From: Diphasiastrum complanatum
Lineage: Eukaryota; Streptophyta; Lycopodiopsida; Lycopodiales; Lycopodiaceae
Assembly: GCA_029204225.1 (NCBI GenBank)
Contig: CM055098.1
Span: 326,501 to 390,500, forward strand
Reading direction: 5' to 3'
Length of the DNA: 64,000 bases
Position numbers and translations under genes: made by a program
Shown: piece by piece, positions 56,501 through 63,198 of the stretch
Numbering within the stretch: position 1 is the stretch's first letter
How the letters are laid out: the number at the start of each line of letters is the position of its first letter
The notes under the pieces: generated by a model
What the model was told of the DNA's origin: nothing
The model's database searches: none
What the model saw: the letters and a program-made list of their open reading frames with translations, nothing else

Positions 56501-57569
56501 TGTCTCTGGGTCCAATAAAGGCCCATATGAATATGTAATCATCTCCTTGACTCTTGTCTACTATAAAAAATATTGTCCTCAATAGTTGGCAGTGGGTGCA
56601 AAAGTTCAAAGTATATGTTAAATTGTAATGCCATTGATTGGAAACGACAAACTCGGGAAAGAAACAGTGAAATGGTTTTGCGGTTTTCTTTTTTTTTGGG
56701 GGGGGGGGACTATCTCTAGCCTTCTATTACGGTAAAAACAAGTGCTTCTTAAGGTGTCTAGGCAATGTAGATTATAATTAATGAACGATCAATCTTGAAT
56801 CTGGACTCAAGAGTTGGAACTTTCGAGGCCCACCTAATATCTATTGTCATGATCCATACTACTAGTACATACATTTAGGGTTTGAAAAGGAAAAGAATCA
56901 GCAAAACGGTTTAGGTTTTTGGGATTTATTTCTAGCCTTCAGGCTTCAATTATGGCAAAAACATACTAATCTATGTTTTAACGCTGATCGCATTCCAAGA
57001 GGATCACAGAAAATAGATGAAGTGGGCAGATGCAAGATCATGCAACCATATCCCCAAAAAAAACAAGAATCTCTAAACGCTAAAAAAATCCACGGTTCCA
57101 TCGTGCAACTATGGTACATATCATAGACGCAGCGGAATGCCTGTGAAACGACGAGCGTTTTGGAATGCTAGCATTTCGGACAGCGGCACATTGTCTGGAA
57201 CACATTGTACTGATAGGACTTTTTTTTATCCTTTTTCCTATGGAGATATCCACTTTTTCTTGGGACTTTAGTAGGTAACTTATTTGAGTTGCATTTATAC
57301 AATTGGCAGTTGCATCTATATTACTTTTCTGACTTTACGTCCTGTCTGTCTTTGATGCATGTTTTATCTTAACATCATAGTTTTGGTTGCAGGAGGATAT
57401 ATTTATGGGACAAGCTTCTGCTATAGTCCTGGAAGACCAAATCACGAGTTTAAGTGAGGAAGCATCAGGTCCTAATGATGAAGCCAAAGATATTGAGGCG
57501 CTTCGGAAAGAGCTATTGGAACTCGAGTCTCGCATTCGTGGAAGTGTCAGTGCAAGTGCTGGAGATAAT
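32468..57569 (+). CDS. LETM1-like protein gene, 11 exons, C-terminus outside window
   Basis: Exons: 32468-32523, 38299-38779, 38875-38966, 39226-39390, 39498-39885, 42903-43021, 43133-43205, 43371-43597, 43963-44221, 54534-54725, 57393-57569. All junctions are GT..AG and all phases agree, giving 743 codons. The N-terminus is Arg/Ser/Ala-rich without acids, fitting organelle import. Motifs such as YALLQAAIEI, GRDRDAHVFVQRSL, LRREFLVYFGSRA, LAIFGFFAALG and VVCEELEWLPFY match what I recall of the plant LETM1-like family, whose C-terminal domain resembles the mitochondrial LETM1 ion-exchange/ribosome-binding protein. That domain is not reached here. An in-frame TGA follows at 57579, but GTATTA at 57570 is a plausible donor, so the gene probably continues beyond the chromovirus at the right edge. 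Confidence 0.75.
33383..33700 (-). pseudogene. Copia RNase H remnant in intron 1
   Basis: The minus frame shows MCIENDNNECKAHTKSNHL (place of the DN..A..H.R.KH motif), IIQHFFHKRV and MLVEIFTKGF (place of ADIFTK). It is old, with no LTRs recognisable around it. Confidence 0.65.
33701..34380. other. Intron 1, unassigned
   Basis: Possibly flanking parts of the decayed copia element at 33383-33700. I see no motif, repeat or LTR end. Confidence 0.3.
34380..35060 (-). repeat. Probable 3' LTR of an old minus-strand Ty3 element
   Basis: The inner edge is well placed: plus-strand ..GGCTCTAACA at 35051-35060 followed by TCCCTTCCCCCTC (35061-35073), which on the minus strand is a polypurine tract and an LTR start TGTTAGAGCC. 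The outer edge is a guess, as no second LTR is in the window. Confidence 0.5.
35517..36740 (-). pseudogene. Old Ty3 pol remnant (RT, RNase H) in intron 1
   Basis: On the minus strand, in shifting frames: FDNGYHYLRVREGHAYKAAF (RT), LINDVLRPFMDD (RT, before the catalytic site), VIDMNASDVVVGTILMQEGR (RNase H start) and RYRKGAENHVADALPR (RNase H end). Stops occur throughout. Together with the polypurine tract at 35061 this is one degraded element inside the host gene's first intron, antisense to the gene. Confidence 0.7.
36741..37546. other. Intron 1, unassigned
   Basis: No conserved coding or repeat signal is visible. The left end may be further Ty3 sequence. Confidence 0.3.
37547..37742 (+). 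repeat. 98-bp tandem duplication
   Basis: Two units, 37547-37644 and 37645-37742, start GCTATGGCATGAGT and differ at only a few positions (e.g. AGTAGGCCC versus AGTGGGCCC, GAGTATC versus GAGAATC). It lies about 550 bp before exon 2. Confidence 0.9.
38299..38779 (+). CDS. LETM1-like exon 2
   Basis: Acceptor TTATTGCAG|CAATTG, donor TATCAG|GTTGGG. Encodes a Ser/Lys-rich variable part and then the conserved segment QALHEGARMFQLAIEEQE through WIDFDKKAWIKLLSYQ. Phase 0 at the 3' end. Confidence 0.8.
38875..38966 (+). CDS. LETM1-like exon 3
   Basis: Acceptor GAAATGCAG, donor CGAAG|GTTGG. Encodes AAVYALLQAAIEIAVRGEG and the DRDAHVFVQR segment. The first intron base pairs and phases (0 in, 2 out) agree with its neighbours. 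Confidence 0.85.
39226..39390 (+). CDS. LETM1-like exon 4
   Basis: Acceptor CCGCCGCAG, donor TCGCC|GTATGT. Encodes SLSHQCLPLEASIREHLSS and EWLWSQQLPYAVSNFVNLLE. Phase 2 in and out. Confidence 0.85.
39498..39885 (+). CDS. LETM1-like exon 5
   Basis: Acceptor TTGTGTCAG|AAGTTGG, donor CAGAG|GTAACA. Encodes ALKLGAATLSCPPF, the LRREFLVYFGSRA motif and FWVNLAQQLLRGAI. A nearer acceptor at 39463 is rejected because it leads to a stop after 17 codons. Confidence 0.85.
40555..41760 (-). pseudogene. Antisense LINE (non-LTR) reverse transcriptase fragment in intron 5
   Basis: The minus strand shows CCFVDFRKAF (RT motif before the palm), then CSLSPTLFGLYIDES and LLYADDVVLMS, the catalytic palm of LINE-type RTs. 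A long, frame-broken region follows to the 3' end near 40555. There are several frameshifts and stops. No endonuclease domain and no clear A-tail are present, so it is a 5'-truncated, old copy. Confidence 0.8.
41761..42902. other. Intron 5, remaining part
   Basis: AT-rich, with no ORF or repeat of note before the acceptor of exon 6. Confidence 0.4.
42903..43021 (+). CDS. LETM1-like exon 6
   Basis: Acceptor GAAGTGCAG, donor CTCAG|GTATGC. Encodes ALEKNLAIFGFFAALGRRTR. The join with exon 5 (..DVTE|ALEKNLAIFGFF) restores a conserved family segment, which supports the 3.0-kb intron between them. Confidence 0.85.
43133..43205 (+). CDS. LETM1-like exon 7
   Basis: Acceptor TTGCTACAG, donor ATCGAG|GTTCAA. 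Encodes YFEGGSVLFYPKFANLTIYQ and LFIE. Phase 2 in, 0 out. Confidence 0.85.
43371..43597 (+). CDS. LETM1-like exon 8
   Basis: Acceptor TTTATTCAG, donor AATAG|GTTTGG. Encodes VVCEELEWLPFYSNEE, a lysine-rich variable loop, and LEVCSNWVEAFMNHNDWLDQ. Phase 0 in, 2 out. Confidence 0.85.
43963..44221 (+). CDS. LETM1-like exon 9
   Basis: Acceptor ATTTTGTAG, donor GACGAG|GTCAGT. Encodes a charged, less conserved part with WIWIEKKQEEKKRIRKE and ends ..RLFDE. A 10.3-kb intron follows. Confidence 0.75.
44222..45060. other. Intron 9, first part, unassigned
   Basis: No coding motif or repeat is visible. A short poly-A/T-rich stretch lies near 44440-44470. Confidence 0.35.
45061..45600 (+). pseudogene. 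hAT transposase BED zinc-finger N-terminus and low-complexity linker
   Basis: The plus frame from 45095 has C-F-G-C-H-L-C, TRIRAHLLGL and a later Cys (ISPCVAVP), the order of a BED finger (C..C, aromatic, H, C). A Gly/Ser/Pro/Thr-rich linker follows to 45597. The DNA here is much richer in G+C than the rest of the intron. No downstream transposase core follows on this strand. Confidence 0.55.
46115..46393 (-). pseudogene. hAT transposase DUF659 fragment
   Basis: The minus frame has YGCSILSDGWIDI, PIINILVSCPLGKVFLRGVDAS, the DUF659 signature of plant hAT-like transposases (DGW, then the VDAS segment). The frame ends at 46115, before the catalytic-core and C-terminal dimerisation parts. It is oriented opposite to the BED segment at 45061-45600. 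Confidence 0.75.
46973..47616 (-). repeat. 3' LTR of a copia-type element in intron 9
   Basis: It starts TGTTTCACAC and ends CTATTTTTCACA, and matches 50092-50728 over its length. The 5-mers outside the two LTRs do not agree, so the target duplication is lost or the ends are slightly off. Confidence 0.7.
47617..48919 (-). other. Internal region of the copia-type element, pol replaced by non-coding sequence
   Basis: Only one trace of copia pol is arguable (minus 48646-48298, starting MIESKDVILYEDQ, similar to the integrase tail). No RT or RNase H motif is present. The element is therefore a large non-autonomous derivative. Confidence 0.45.
48920..49953 (-). pseudogene. Copia Gag and protease start (frame-broken)
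   Basis: Gag starts at the ATG at 49953 (MASMGSFLLESSERL, then NYSVWKVRIESIL). It shifts frame near 49740 and continues with LTLRNQIFQSCQKSDES, LACIGDSIKQSELVQVILN. After another shift the zinc knuckle reads C-F-F-C-G-K-K-G-Q-Y-A-T-N-C, with Q for the zinc-binding H. Then comes an intact protease loop DSWYIDSGASSHM (about 49010-49050). It is related to the Gag at 28925-29508 but a different family. Confidence 0.8.
49971..50055 (-). mobile_element. 85-bp tRNA-like retroposed insert (mini-SINE or tRNA retropseudogene)
   Basis: The insert is flanked by a perfect 16-bp direct repeat, TAATAGTGAAGTAATG, at 49955-49970 and 50056-50071. On the minus strand it contains a Pol III A box TGGCTTAGTTGG (50033-50044) and a B box-like AGGTTCGAGCC (about 49991-50001), at tRNA-like spacing. 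The acceptor and T stems do not pair well, so it is not a working tRNA gene. It sits between the LTR and Gag start of the copia-type element and has no poly-A tail. Confidence 0.8.
50092..50728 (-). repeat. 5' LTR of the copia-type element in intron 9
   Basis: It matches 46973-47616, with a small number of substitutions and small gaps. The inner end reads TATTTCACAC, where the partner has TGTTTCACAC. No initiator-Met primer site is recognisable next to it. Confidence 0.7.
50729..51856. other. Intron 9, unassigned; target of the solo LTR
   Basis: A minus ORF (51937-51512) continues in frame across the solo LTR's target site into 52356-52451, so an older coding sequence may have been here. I recognise no domain in it. 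Confidence 0.35.
51857..52350 (+). mobile_element. Solo LTR with perfect 5-bp target duplication
   Basis: 494 bp, starting TGTTGGAATG and ending TTTCCTACA, flanked by GATGT at 51852-51856 and 52351-52355. A TATATATA box lies near 52171. Inside (about 52086-52150) a 22-23-bp unit containing CAATAGTCAAGTAGTTGG is repeated about three times. Ends and duplication size fit a Ty1/copia solo LTR. Confidence 0.85.
52978..53260. mobile_element. Foldback MITE with a duplicated arm
   Basis: The left arm (52978-53066) starts GGGTTGTTCAATGTTATTC. The right end, reverse-complemented, starts GGGTTATTCAATCTTATTC. An inner copy of the arm (about 53090-53163, reverse orientation) also pairs with the left arm, sharing the block AAAATGTAGCAAAGCAA, so the hairpin has two alternative right arms. 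No ORF. The superfamily cannot be told because the target duplication is unclear. Confidence 0.75.
53261..54533. other. Intron 9, last part, unassigned
   Basis: AT-rich, with no coding motif or repeat, ending at the acceptor of exon 10. Confidence 0.4.
54534..54725 (+). CDS. LETM1-like exon 10
   Basis: Acceptor TCCATCAG, donor AAGCAG|GTTAGT. Encodes ELQSVEKALCKLESLLHE and LERIRFLKREAEALEASLK, a coiled-coil segment conserved in the family. Phase 0 both ends. Confidence 0.8.
55950..56105 (+). pseudogene. Tiny Ty3 RT N-terminal relic in intron 10
   Basis: The plus frame shows LPPSHNFSRDIVLVPVGASP and RAPHHMSDSDL, then a stop and IADLLHGGFIS. This is the conserved entry to Ty3 RT (PP.RP.DH.IELVPG..P..RAPYRMSP.E). 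Nothing else of the element is recognisable around it. The rest of intron 10 (54726-57392) is AT-rich and unassigned. Confidence 0.65.
57393..57569 (+). CDS. LETM1-like exon 11 (last in window)
   Basis: Acceptor TTGGTTGCAG. Encodes an acidic helix with EALRKELLELESRI, which in the family precedes the LETM1-type domain. The likely donor is AAT|GTATTA. Without splicing the frame ends at TGA 57579-57581, giving a truncated 746-residue protein. Confidence 0.75.
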
Positions 57570-57855
57570 GTATTATATTGATCCCTAATCCTTCTTTGAT
57601 GTGCTATTTCTGGTTGCATCATATCTCCTTAATGATTATGTCTTATTTCATTTATATGTACCACCACAATGAATATCTGTTATTCTATTTTCACCATTAT
57701 GGACATCTGACAAATGCAGATGAACCTATTAGAAGTTGATATTTTGTAAGCCCCCACGGCATAAATTCATGTGACTACCGATTAGATGATCCTTTTACCA
57801 TTATTACATCTTATGTGCTTGACCATATGAATGCATTGTGTACCTAGTGGCCTAC

Positions 57856-58760
57856 TGTTGCGCCGGCGCCTCAAAGGGCGCTGGGACTTGAGCGGTTTCC
57901 CCAACACGCGCTTAAGTCTAACATTCATCCATCATGCACTTACATAAAAGCCAACTCAGAAACGTAACAAGCTTAACCATTCAGACTTAAGAAAACTGGA
58001 ATCCCAACCAACCCGAAAGCCAACTCAGAATCCGTCCCCAAAAGGTAACCAAAGGCAAAGACAAGCCACACATGAAACCCAAGGCATAGTGGTCGCCAAA
58101 CTGACCAATTGGCATAGCGGCAAGCCCCATGTCGATGACAGGGACCCTTAGGAGCCAGCGACGCAAAAAGGTTGTAGTAAGGGTCCTTCCACTTGGACCA
58201 GTCCCGGAGGCGAAACCGAAATGGTAATCATCCCCAAGGATCAACTTTATTACATTTGGAAGAGGTTACATTCATACATAGACTGATCGGTCTCGGGGCC
58301 ACCAACACGTGCTGGGCATTGTGCCTGGCTCGTGCTGGTAGAGGGAGCTGAGACCTGGCGACTGGATTCCTGGTGCTGGTTGAGCTGCCCAAGTTTCTGT
58401 CTGCCGGACTCCCCCTATAGTTCTGCTGTGATTCGGCGCACCCCCTCTGTTCTGAAACATAGTGCTTTCTGGTAAAGCACGCTTTTTGGGACTTAGTTTT
58501 TATTTTGCTGATTAAACCTGGCAAGCCTGGCAGAATCAGTCTGGCTCCCGGGAGCCGTTCCGGTGGCAGAATCAACTTGCTTCCTGACTAGGCCATGACT
58601 CGAGCTCCAGAGCTAGCTCATGACTTGTGACTACTTGACTGGCTCACCACAGGTCGGAGGCTCAGTCCTGGACGTTCTAACTTGCTCTGGGACCTTAGGG
58701 AGTGTCACCCCTTAGAGTCTTACAGGGCACGTTGGGTGCACCTGAGTCAGCTTTACAACA
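57856..58760 (-). repeat. 3' LTR of the chromovirus
   Basis: 905 bp. Minus strand: starts TGTTGTAAAGC, ends GCGCAACA, with 5-bp terminal inverted TGTTG/CAACA. A perfect 7-bp stem GTGCTTT-CTGGT-AAAGCAC lies at 58462-58480. ORFs in the LTR (57987-58575) recur in the other LTR and are not genes. Confidence 0.9.
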
Positions 58761-58773
58761 TCCTCCCCTCGTT
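58761..58773 (-). other. Polypurine tract of the chromovirus
   Basis: On the minus strand ACGAGGGGAGGA lies directly before the LTR start TGTTG. It primes plus-strand DNA synthesis. Confidence 0.8.
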
Positions 58774-59001
58774 TGAAAAAGCTGATGTCCTCATCAGGGC
58801 CAAACTAGACCTAGGACGTATGGCACGGGCTTAATTCACCGGCCTTAGCAACTTTGAATTACAAAATACATTGGCAGTAGCACAGGAAAAGTGTAGATAA
58901 AGTTCACTTACGTAAAACCTGTGTAAAGCTGCAAGTGATTTATTGGCAAACTTAAGAAAAATACCGGAAAGTTCCTTTTACTTCAGAATGGCCATGAATG
59001 T

Positions 59002-62000
59002 TTATGTAAGAGGCATGCCGCTAGGTAGTGCTTTGTGTGCCGATCTGGGAAAACGGCTATTGCGTTGGTTCTTCTGCAGATAATCTGCTAGTACTTCAGG
59101 GGCTCCCTCCTTAAGTTTGTCTTCGTACTCCCAAGAAGCCTCAATAAGTGGAGCCCGTAGCCACTTCACTAGATATTCACGTTGAACGCCAGTTCGCTTT
59201 CTATGTGTCAATATTTGTTCTGGTACAAGCTGCCTCTTCGTATCATCAAGTGTCGTTGGTGGGTGACGGAGTTCGTGTTGCCGATCAAATCGCTCATCTG
59301 GTTTGTACCGTTTGAGTAATGAGATATGAAATACATTGTGTATATCCAAGCTGGATGGCAGCGCTAATCGATAAGCCACTGGGTTGATCTTCTTGGTGAC
59401 ATAATATGGTCCCGCATAAGGTCGAACAAACTTATGAGAAAAACCTTTTGGTAGCGCAATGTTCTTTGTGTTCAGCCATACTTGATCACCTTCCTCAAAT
59501 TCCAGTTCTCGTCGATGTGGGTTTACGTCAGCTGCCATACTCCTTTGTGACTGCTCTAAAAACGCCTTCACCTCGGTCAGCTTTGTGTGCCACTCATTGA
59601 TGAATTCCTCTACAGTGGGTACTGGTGTTTCCTGCACGCCTGTAAGAAAAGAGCTTGGAACAATCGGTAGCCGACCATTGCTTATCTCGAAGGGTGCCCT
59701 TCCAGTAGATCTGTTCACTTGGTTGTTATGTGCAAACTCGAGAATATCCAAGTAGTTGACCCAATCGGATTGGTCCCAAGCGACATAATTTCGTAAATAT
59801 TGTTCAATCTGTCGATTGACTCGCTCCGTTTGCCCATCTGTCTGAGGATGATATGCAGTACTGAAATTCAATCCGGTTCCCACGAGGCGAAATAGACAAG
59901 TCCAAAACTTTCCGACGAACTTGGTGTCTCGGTCAGAAATAATCGTTCTAGGCAGGCCGTGGTATTTGAAAACACATTTGAAAAATAACCTTGCCACTTC
60001 TTCAGCTGTCACTGAACTTTTAGTTGGTACTAGATGAACTTGCTTTGAAAAGCGGTCAACCACCACATAAATTGAGTCGAATCCTTGGCACCGTGGTAGT
60101 TGAACAATAAAATCCATGCTCACCGAATCCCATGGGTATGCTGGTACCGGTAATAGTTGGAGTAGTCCAGCCGGAGCTAGCGGTTCCACCTTCACTTGTT
60201 GACATGTCGGGCATGTTTGTACATAGGATTCAACGTCTGCCCACATACTTGGCCAATAGAAGCCTCTTTTGAGAAGTTCATACATGCGATTCACCCCTGG
60301 ATGCCCGGCGGCTAGTACGTCATGATGTTCTCGCAAGACTTTCTTCCTCAGGTTGATGTTGTCTGGGACATATACTCTGCGTTGTTTATAAATAACCATT
60401 TGATCTTTCCAAGTGAAATGTTTATGAGGCTTTCCTAGCTGGAATTCGATCATTAAGTCCTTCGCCAACGCATCTACACCATAATTCTCTCTGATTTCTT
60501 GGAGTAGGTTAGTCACCTGAGTTGTCACTGTTGCCATCAAGTGTTCCTGTCTACTTAGTGCGTCCGCCACCACATTGTTCTTTCCCGCCGTGTGTAAAAT
60601 GTCTATATTGAATTTTGAGAGAAAGTTTTGCCATCGCATTTGCTTTGGCGTGAGCATACCTTGGGATGAGAAGTACTTGAGTGATACATTATCAGTGAAC
60701 GCCTTAAAGGGTTTTCCTGCCACATAATGTCTCCAATGCTCCACTGCTTGGACTACTGCGACCATTTCTTTTTCATGAGTTGGCCATCGTCGCTCTACGT
60801 CACTCAATTTCTTTGAAAAATATGCAACAGGTTTTCCGTCTTGCATCAGCACGGCCCCAATAGCAAAGTTCGACGCATCTGTATGTATTTCAAAAGGTTT
60901 GCTAAAGTCCGGTAAGGCAAGGATGGGTTCTTGAGTGATCCGTCGTTTTAGTTCTTGGAACGCTGCTTCACATTCCGGTGTCCATGTCATCTTCAGATGA
61001 GTCTTGGTTTGCTCCAACAATGGTGCCACAATTTTGCTAAATGCCTCAATGAATCTCCTGTAAAAGTTACATAAGCCCACAAAGGATTTGATGCCATGAA
61101 CAGTTTTAGGTGCTAGCCAATCCAAGATAGCCTTGATCTTCTTAGGATCCATTCGAATCCGTCCGTGGCCTATAACATGTCCAAGGAAGTCAACTTCCTC
61201 CACCACAAACTCACATTTCTCTCTTTTCGCGAACAAGCAGTTCCTCCTCAGTCGTTGGAGAACTGTCCTTAAATGTTGAATGTGATCTTTAAGGTTCCGG
61301 CTAAATACTAATATGTCATCAATGTACACAATGACGAATTCATCCAGGCAGTCTTGAAATATATTGTTCATCAACGTGCAAAAAGTGGCTGGTGCGTTTG
61401 TTAGACCGAACGGCATCACCAGGAACTCGTGACTTCCGTACCGCGTTCGAAACGCCGTTTTGTGCTCATCACCTTTAGCTATTCGAATTTGATGATATCC
61501 AGATCTGAGATCTATTCGGCTAAAGTATTTGGCATGTTTGAGTTGGTCGAATAGGTCATCAATTCTAGGCATGGGGTACTTGTTCTTGATGGTACTCTTG
61601 TTAAGCATGCGATAATCCACACACATTCGAAGAGTTTTGTCTGCCTTTTCCACGAACAACACTGGGGCTCCAAAAGGTGAAGCGCTAGGTCTAATAAAAC
61701 CTTTGTCTATTAATTCACCAAGTTGTCGTTTCAGTTCCGCCAACTCTTCTTGTGACATTCTGTAGGGTGCTCGTGAAGTTGGCTCTGTTCCTGGTACCAA
61801 CTCAATTTTATGGTCCACTGGTCTTCGAGGAGGTAGCTTAGCTGGGAGTTCCTCCGGGAACACATCGCTAAATTCTTCTAACAGATCTGCCACTTCTTTT
61901 GGCAAGTTTTCTTGTCGCACGCTTTTCCCTTCTGGGACTTCTCGATAGATGCAAAGAAAGCACTTTGACCTTTTCCCTTTCGCCATTCTTTTCATCACTA

Positions 62001-62484
62001 ATGCTGCAACCAGATTTTGTTCAATATCGGTATCCTTAGCATTTCCTCCGGGCAGGGCTTTTGTCACACAGATTTGTCCCTTATAATCCAAGAGGACCAA
62101 GTTTGAGCTCCTACCCAAAACTGCGATACAGTGTTCATTTAACCAAGGGAGGCCCAAAATCACATCAAAGGCATCCATCTCTAAAATCACAAAGCTAAGT
62201 TTAGCCTTCCATCTTCCAATCTGCACCGGGATGTTCAATGTCGCTTTGTCTGCATCTAGTGCTCCCTTCGCTGTTTCTACCTTGAGAGTAGATGTAACAT
62301 TCCTGGTCGGCAAGCTGAATTGTTCCACTACGCTCCTTGAGATATAGTTATGTGAAGCTCCGGAGTCGATCATGAAATCTGACTTCCTCCCCGCGATCTT
62401 TCCTGATAAGAATAACAATCTTGAACCAATCTTGGGGGTTGCCCCATGGAAGTTCCTTTCCATACTTGTGCGTCGTCCACTCAT
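59002..62484 (-). CDS. pol: Chromovirus Pol: protease, RT, RNase H, integrase, chromodomain (intact)
   Basis: 1160 codons without interruption. Protease: M-I-D-S-G-A-S, catalytic D40. RT: catalytic Y-I-D-D at 387-390, with [12 protein letters not shown] at 357-368. RNase H: T-D-A-S with D536, and NVVADALSR near 637-645. Integrase: HHCC finger (H720/721, H728, C758, C761) and catalytic D791, D851, E887 with 35 residues between the last two. Chromodomain about 1088-1145 (REYLVKWL, then SWEYED), which in this group guides integration to chromatin. All key residues are present. The start at 62484 is the first ATG of the frame. Only about 30 residues precede the protease, so no Gag is fused to it. 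Confidence 0.95.
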   Translation of the reverse strand: MSGRRTSMERNFHGATPKIGSRLLFLSGKIAGRKSDFMIDSGASHNYISRSVVEQFSLPTRNVTSTLKVETAKGALDADKATLNIPVQIGRWKAKLSFVILEMDAFDVILGLPWLNEHCIAVLGRSSNLVLLDYKGQICVTKALPGGNAKDTDIEQNLVAALVMKRMAKGKRSKCFLCIYREVPEGKSVRQENLPKEVADLLEEFSDVFPEELPAKLPPRRPVDHKIELVPGTEPTSRAPYRMSQEELAELKRQLGELIDKGFIRPSASPFGAPVLFVEKADKTLRMCVDYRMLNKSTIKNKYPMPRIDDLFDQLKHAKYFSRIDLRSGYHQIRIAKGDEHKTAFRTRYGSHEFLVMPFGLTNAPATFCTLMNNIFQDCLDEFVIVYIDDILVFSRNLKDHIQHLRTVLQRLRRNCLFAKREKCEFVVEEVDFLGHVIGHGRIRMDPKKIKAILDWLAPKTVHGIKSFVGLCNFYRRFIEAFSKIVAPLLEQTKTHLKMTWTPECEAAFQELKRRITQEPILALPDFSKPFEIHTDASNFAIGAVLMQDGKPVAYFSKKLSDVERRWPTHEKEMVAVVQAVEHWRHYVAGKPFKAFTDNVSLKYFSSQGMLTPKQMRWQNFLSKFNIDILHTAGKNNVVADALSRQEHLMATVTTQVTNLLQEIRENYGVDALAKDLMIEFQLGKPHKHFTWKDQMVIYKQRRVYVPDNINLRKKVLREHHDVLAAGHPGVNRMYELLKRGFYWPSMWADVESYVQTCPTCQQVKVEPLAPAGLLQLLPVPAYPWDSVSMDFIVQLPRCQGFDSIYVVVDRFSKQVHLVPTKSSVTAEEVARLFFKCVFKYHGLPRTIISDRDTKFVGKFWTCLFRLVGTGLNFSTAYHPQTDGQTERVNRQIEQYLRNYVAWDQSDWVNYLDILEFAHNNQVNRSTGRAPFEISNGRLPIVPSSFLTGVQETPVPTVEEFINEWHTKLTEVKAFLEQSQRSMAADVNPHRRELEFEEGDQVWLNTKNIALPKGFSHKFVRPYAGPYYVTKKINPVAYRLALPSSLDIHNVFHISLLKRYKPDERFDRQHELRHPPTTLDDTKRQLVPEQILTHRKRTGVQREYLVKWLRAPLIEASWEYEDKLKEGAPEVLADYLQKNQRNSRFPRSAHKALPSGMPLT

Positions 62485-63183
62485 AAATGTAAGCTCCTCT
62501 CACAACTCCCAACTAGATCAGATCACCTGGATCAAACGAAGTAGTCAGGGATAATTCAGGTCCAGGCAAGCACACCACAAACGAACATACCAACCAAAGC
62601 TAAACAGAGGATCCCTCTCAAGTCACATTCCCCTTGAGACCGGACGTAGGATCTTTGCCTAGCCGCGCCCACACAAATCTATCACAGAATTAGTCCACGG
62701 GGAAACATCCATCCAACCATCCGTGCTTTCACCATTAAGCAGCACATTGCCTCAGTCACGCCCCACCACTTTTTGGTCGATAGCCCTTATAGCTAAACGA
62801 TCGGCAGCTATCCCGCACGGCAGCTAACCACCCGTGCTTTACACCCGAATTCGAGCAGCATCTCTGTATCAATGGTTAACCCGTACAGTTCAAATATGTC
62901 GCCCCGCACCCCACAAGGTACAGACCGTGCTTTCACCTACCTAGGCAGCACTTTGCCTCATCCGTCCTACGTGCAGACAGCGCCAGGCCCGAACCGCGAG
63001 AACTGACCGTGCTTACACCTCGAGGGCAGCACTTTGACTCATCAAGTCCCCCGTTCTGCCGACCACCCCGACCGTGGACGCACCCGTGCTTACACTGTGG
63101 GCAGCACCTTGCGCAACTGTTGTCCTGACAAGTCCCAAAAACGTGGCCATCCCTATGAGACTTGCGTAGCTGACCGGCTAGTC
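62485..63183 (-). other. Chromovirus 5' leader, without gag, with a hairpin array
   Basis: About 700 bases between primer site and pol carry no Gag-like frame and no zinc knuckle on either strand. From 62723 to 63107 five GTGCT..AGCAC inverted pairs occur (see the array entry). The leader is rich in C on the plus strand, unlike the rest of the element. Confidence 0.75.
62723..63107. repeat. Array of five GTGCT/AGCAC hairpins in the leader
   Basis: Stems at 62723-62745, 62834-62861 (last base mismatched), 62927-62951, 63009-63032 and 63086-63107. The right stem is followed in most units by an A/C-TTGCCTCA-like word (ATTGCCTCA, TTTGCCTCA, TTTGACTCA). Spacing from start to start is 111, 93, 82 and 77, decreasing toward the primer site. 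Loops differ in sequence while the stems are kept. Confidence 0.8.
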
Positions 63184-63196
63184 GGCTCTAATACCA
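63184..63196 (-). other. Primer binding site of the chromovirus (initiator tRNA-Met)
   Basis: The reverse complement is TGGTATTAGAGCC, one change from TGGTATCAGAGC. It lies two bases from the LTR end. Confidence 0.85.
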
Positions 63197-63198
63197 CA

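Noticed and set aside
57987..58575. Minus-strand ORFs of 85-115 codons
   Set aside because: They recur almost unchanged at 63330-63867 because both lie in the LTRs of the chromovirus. No domain is present.
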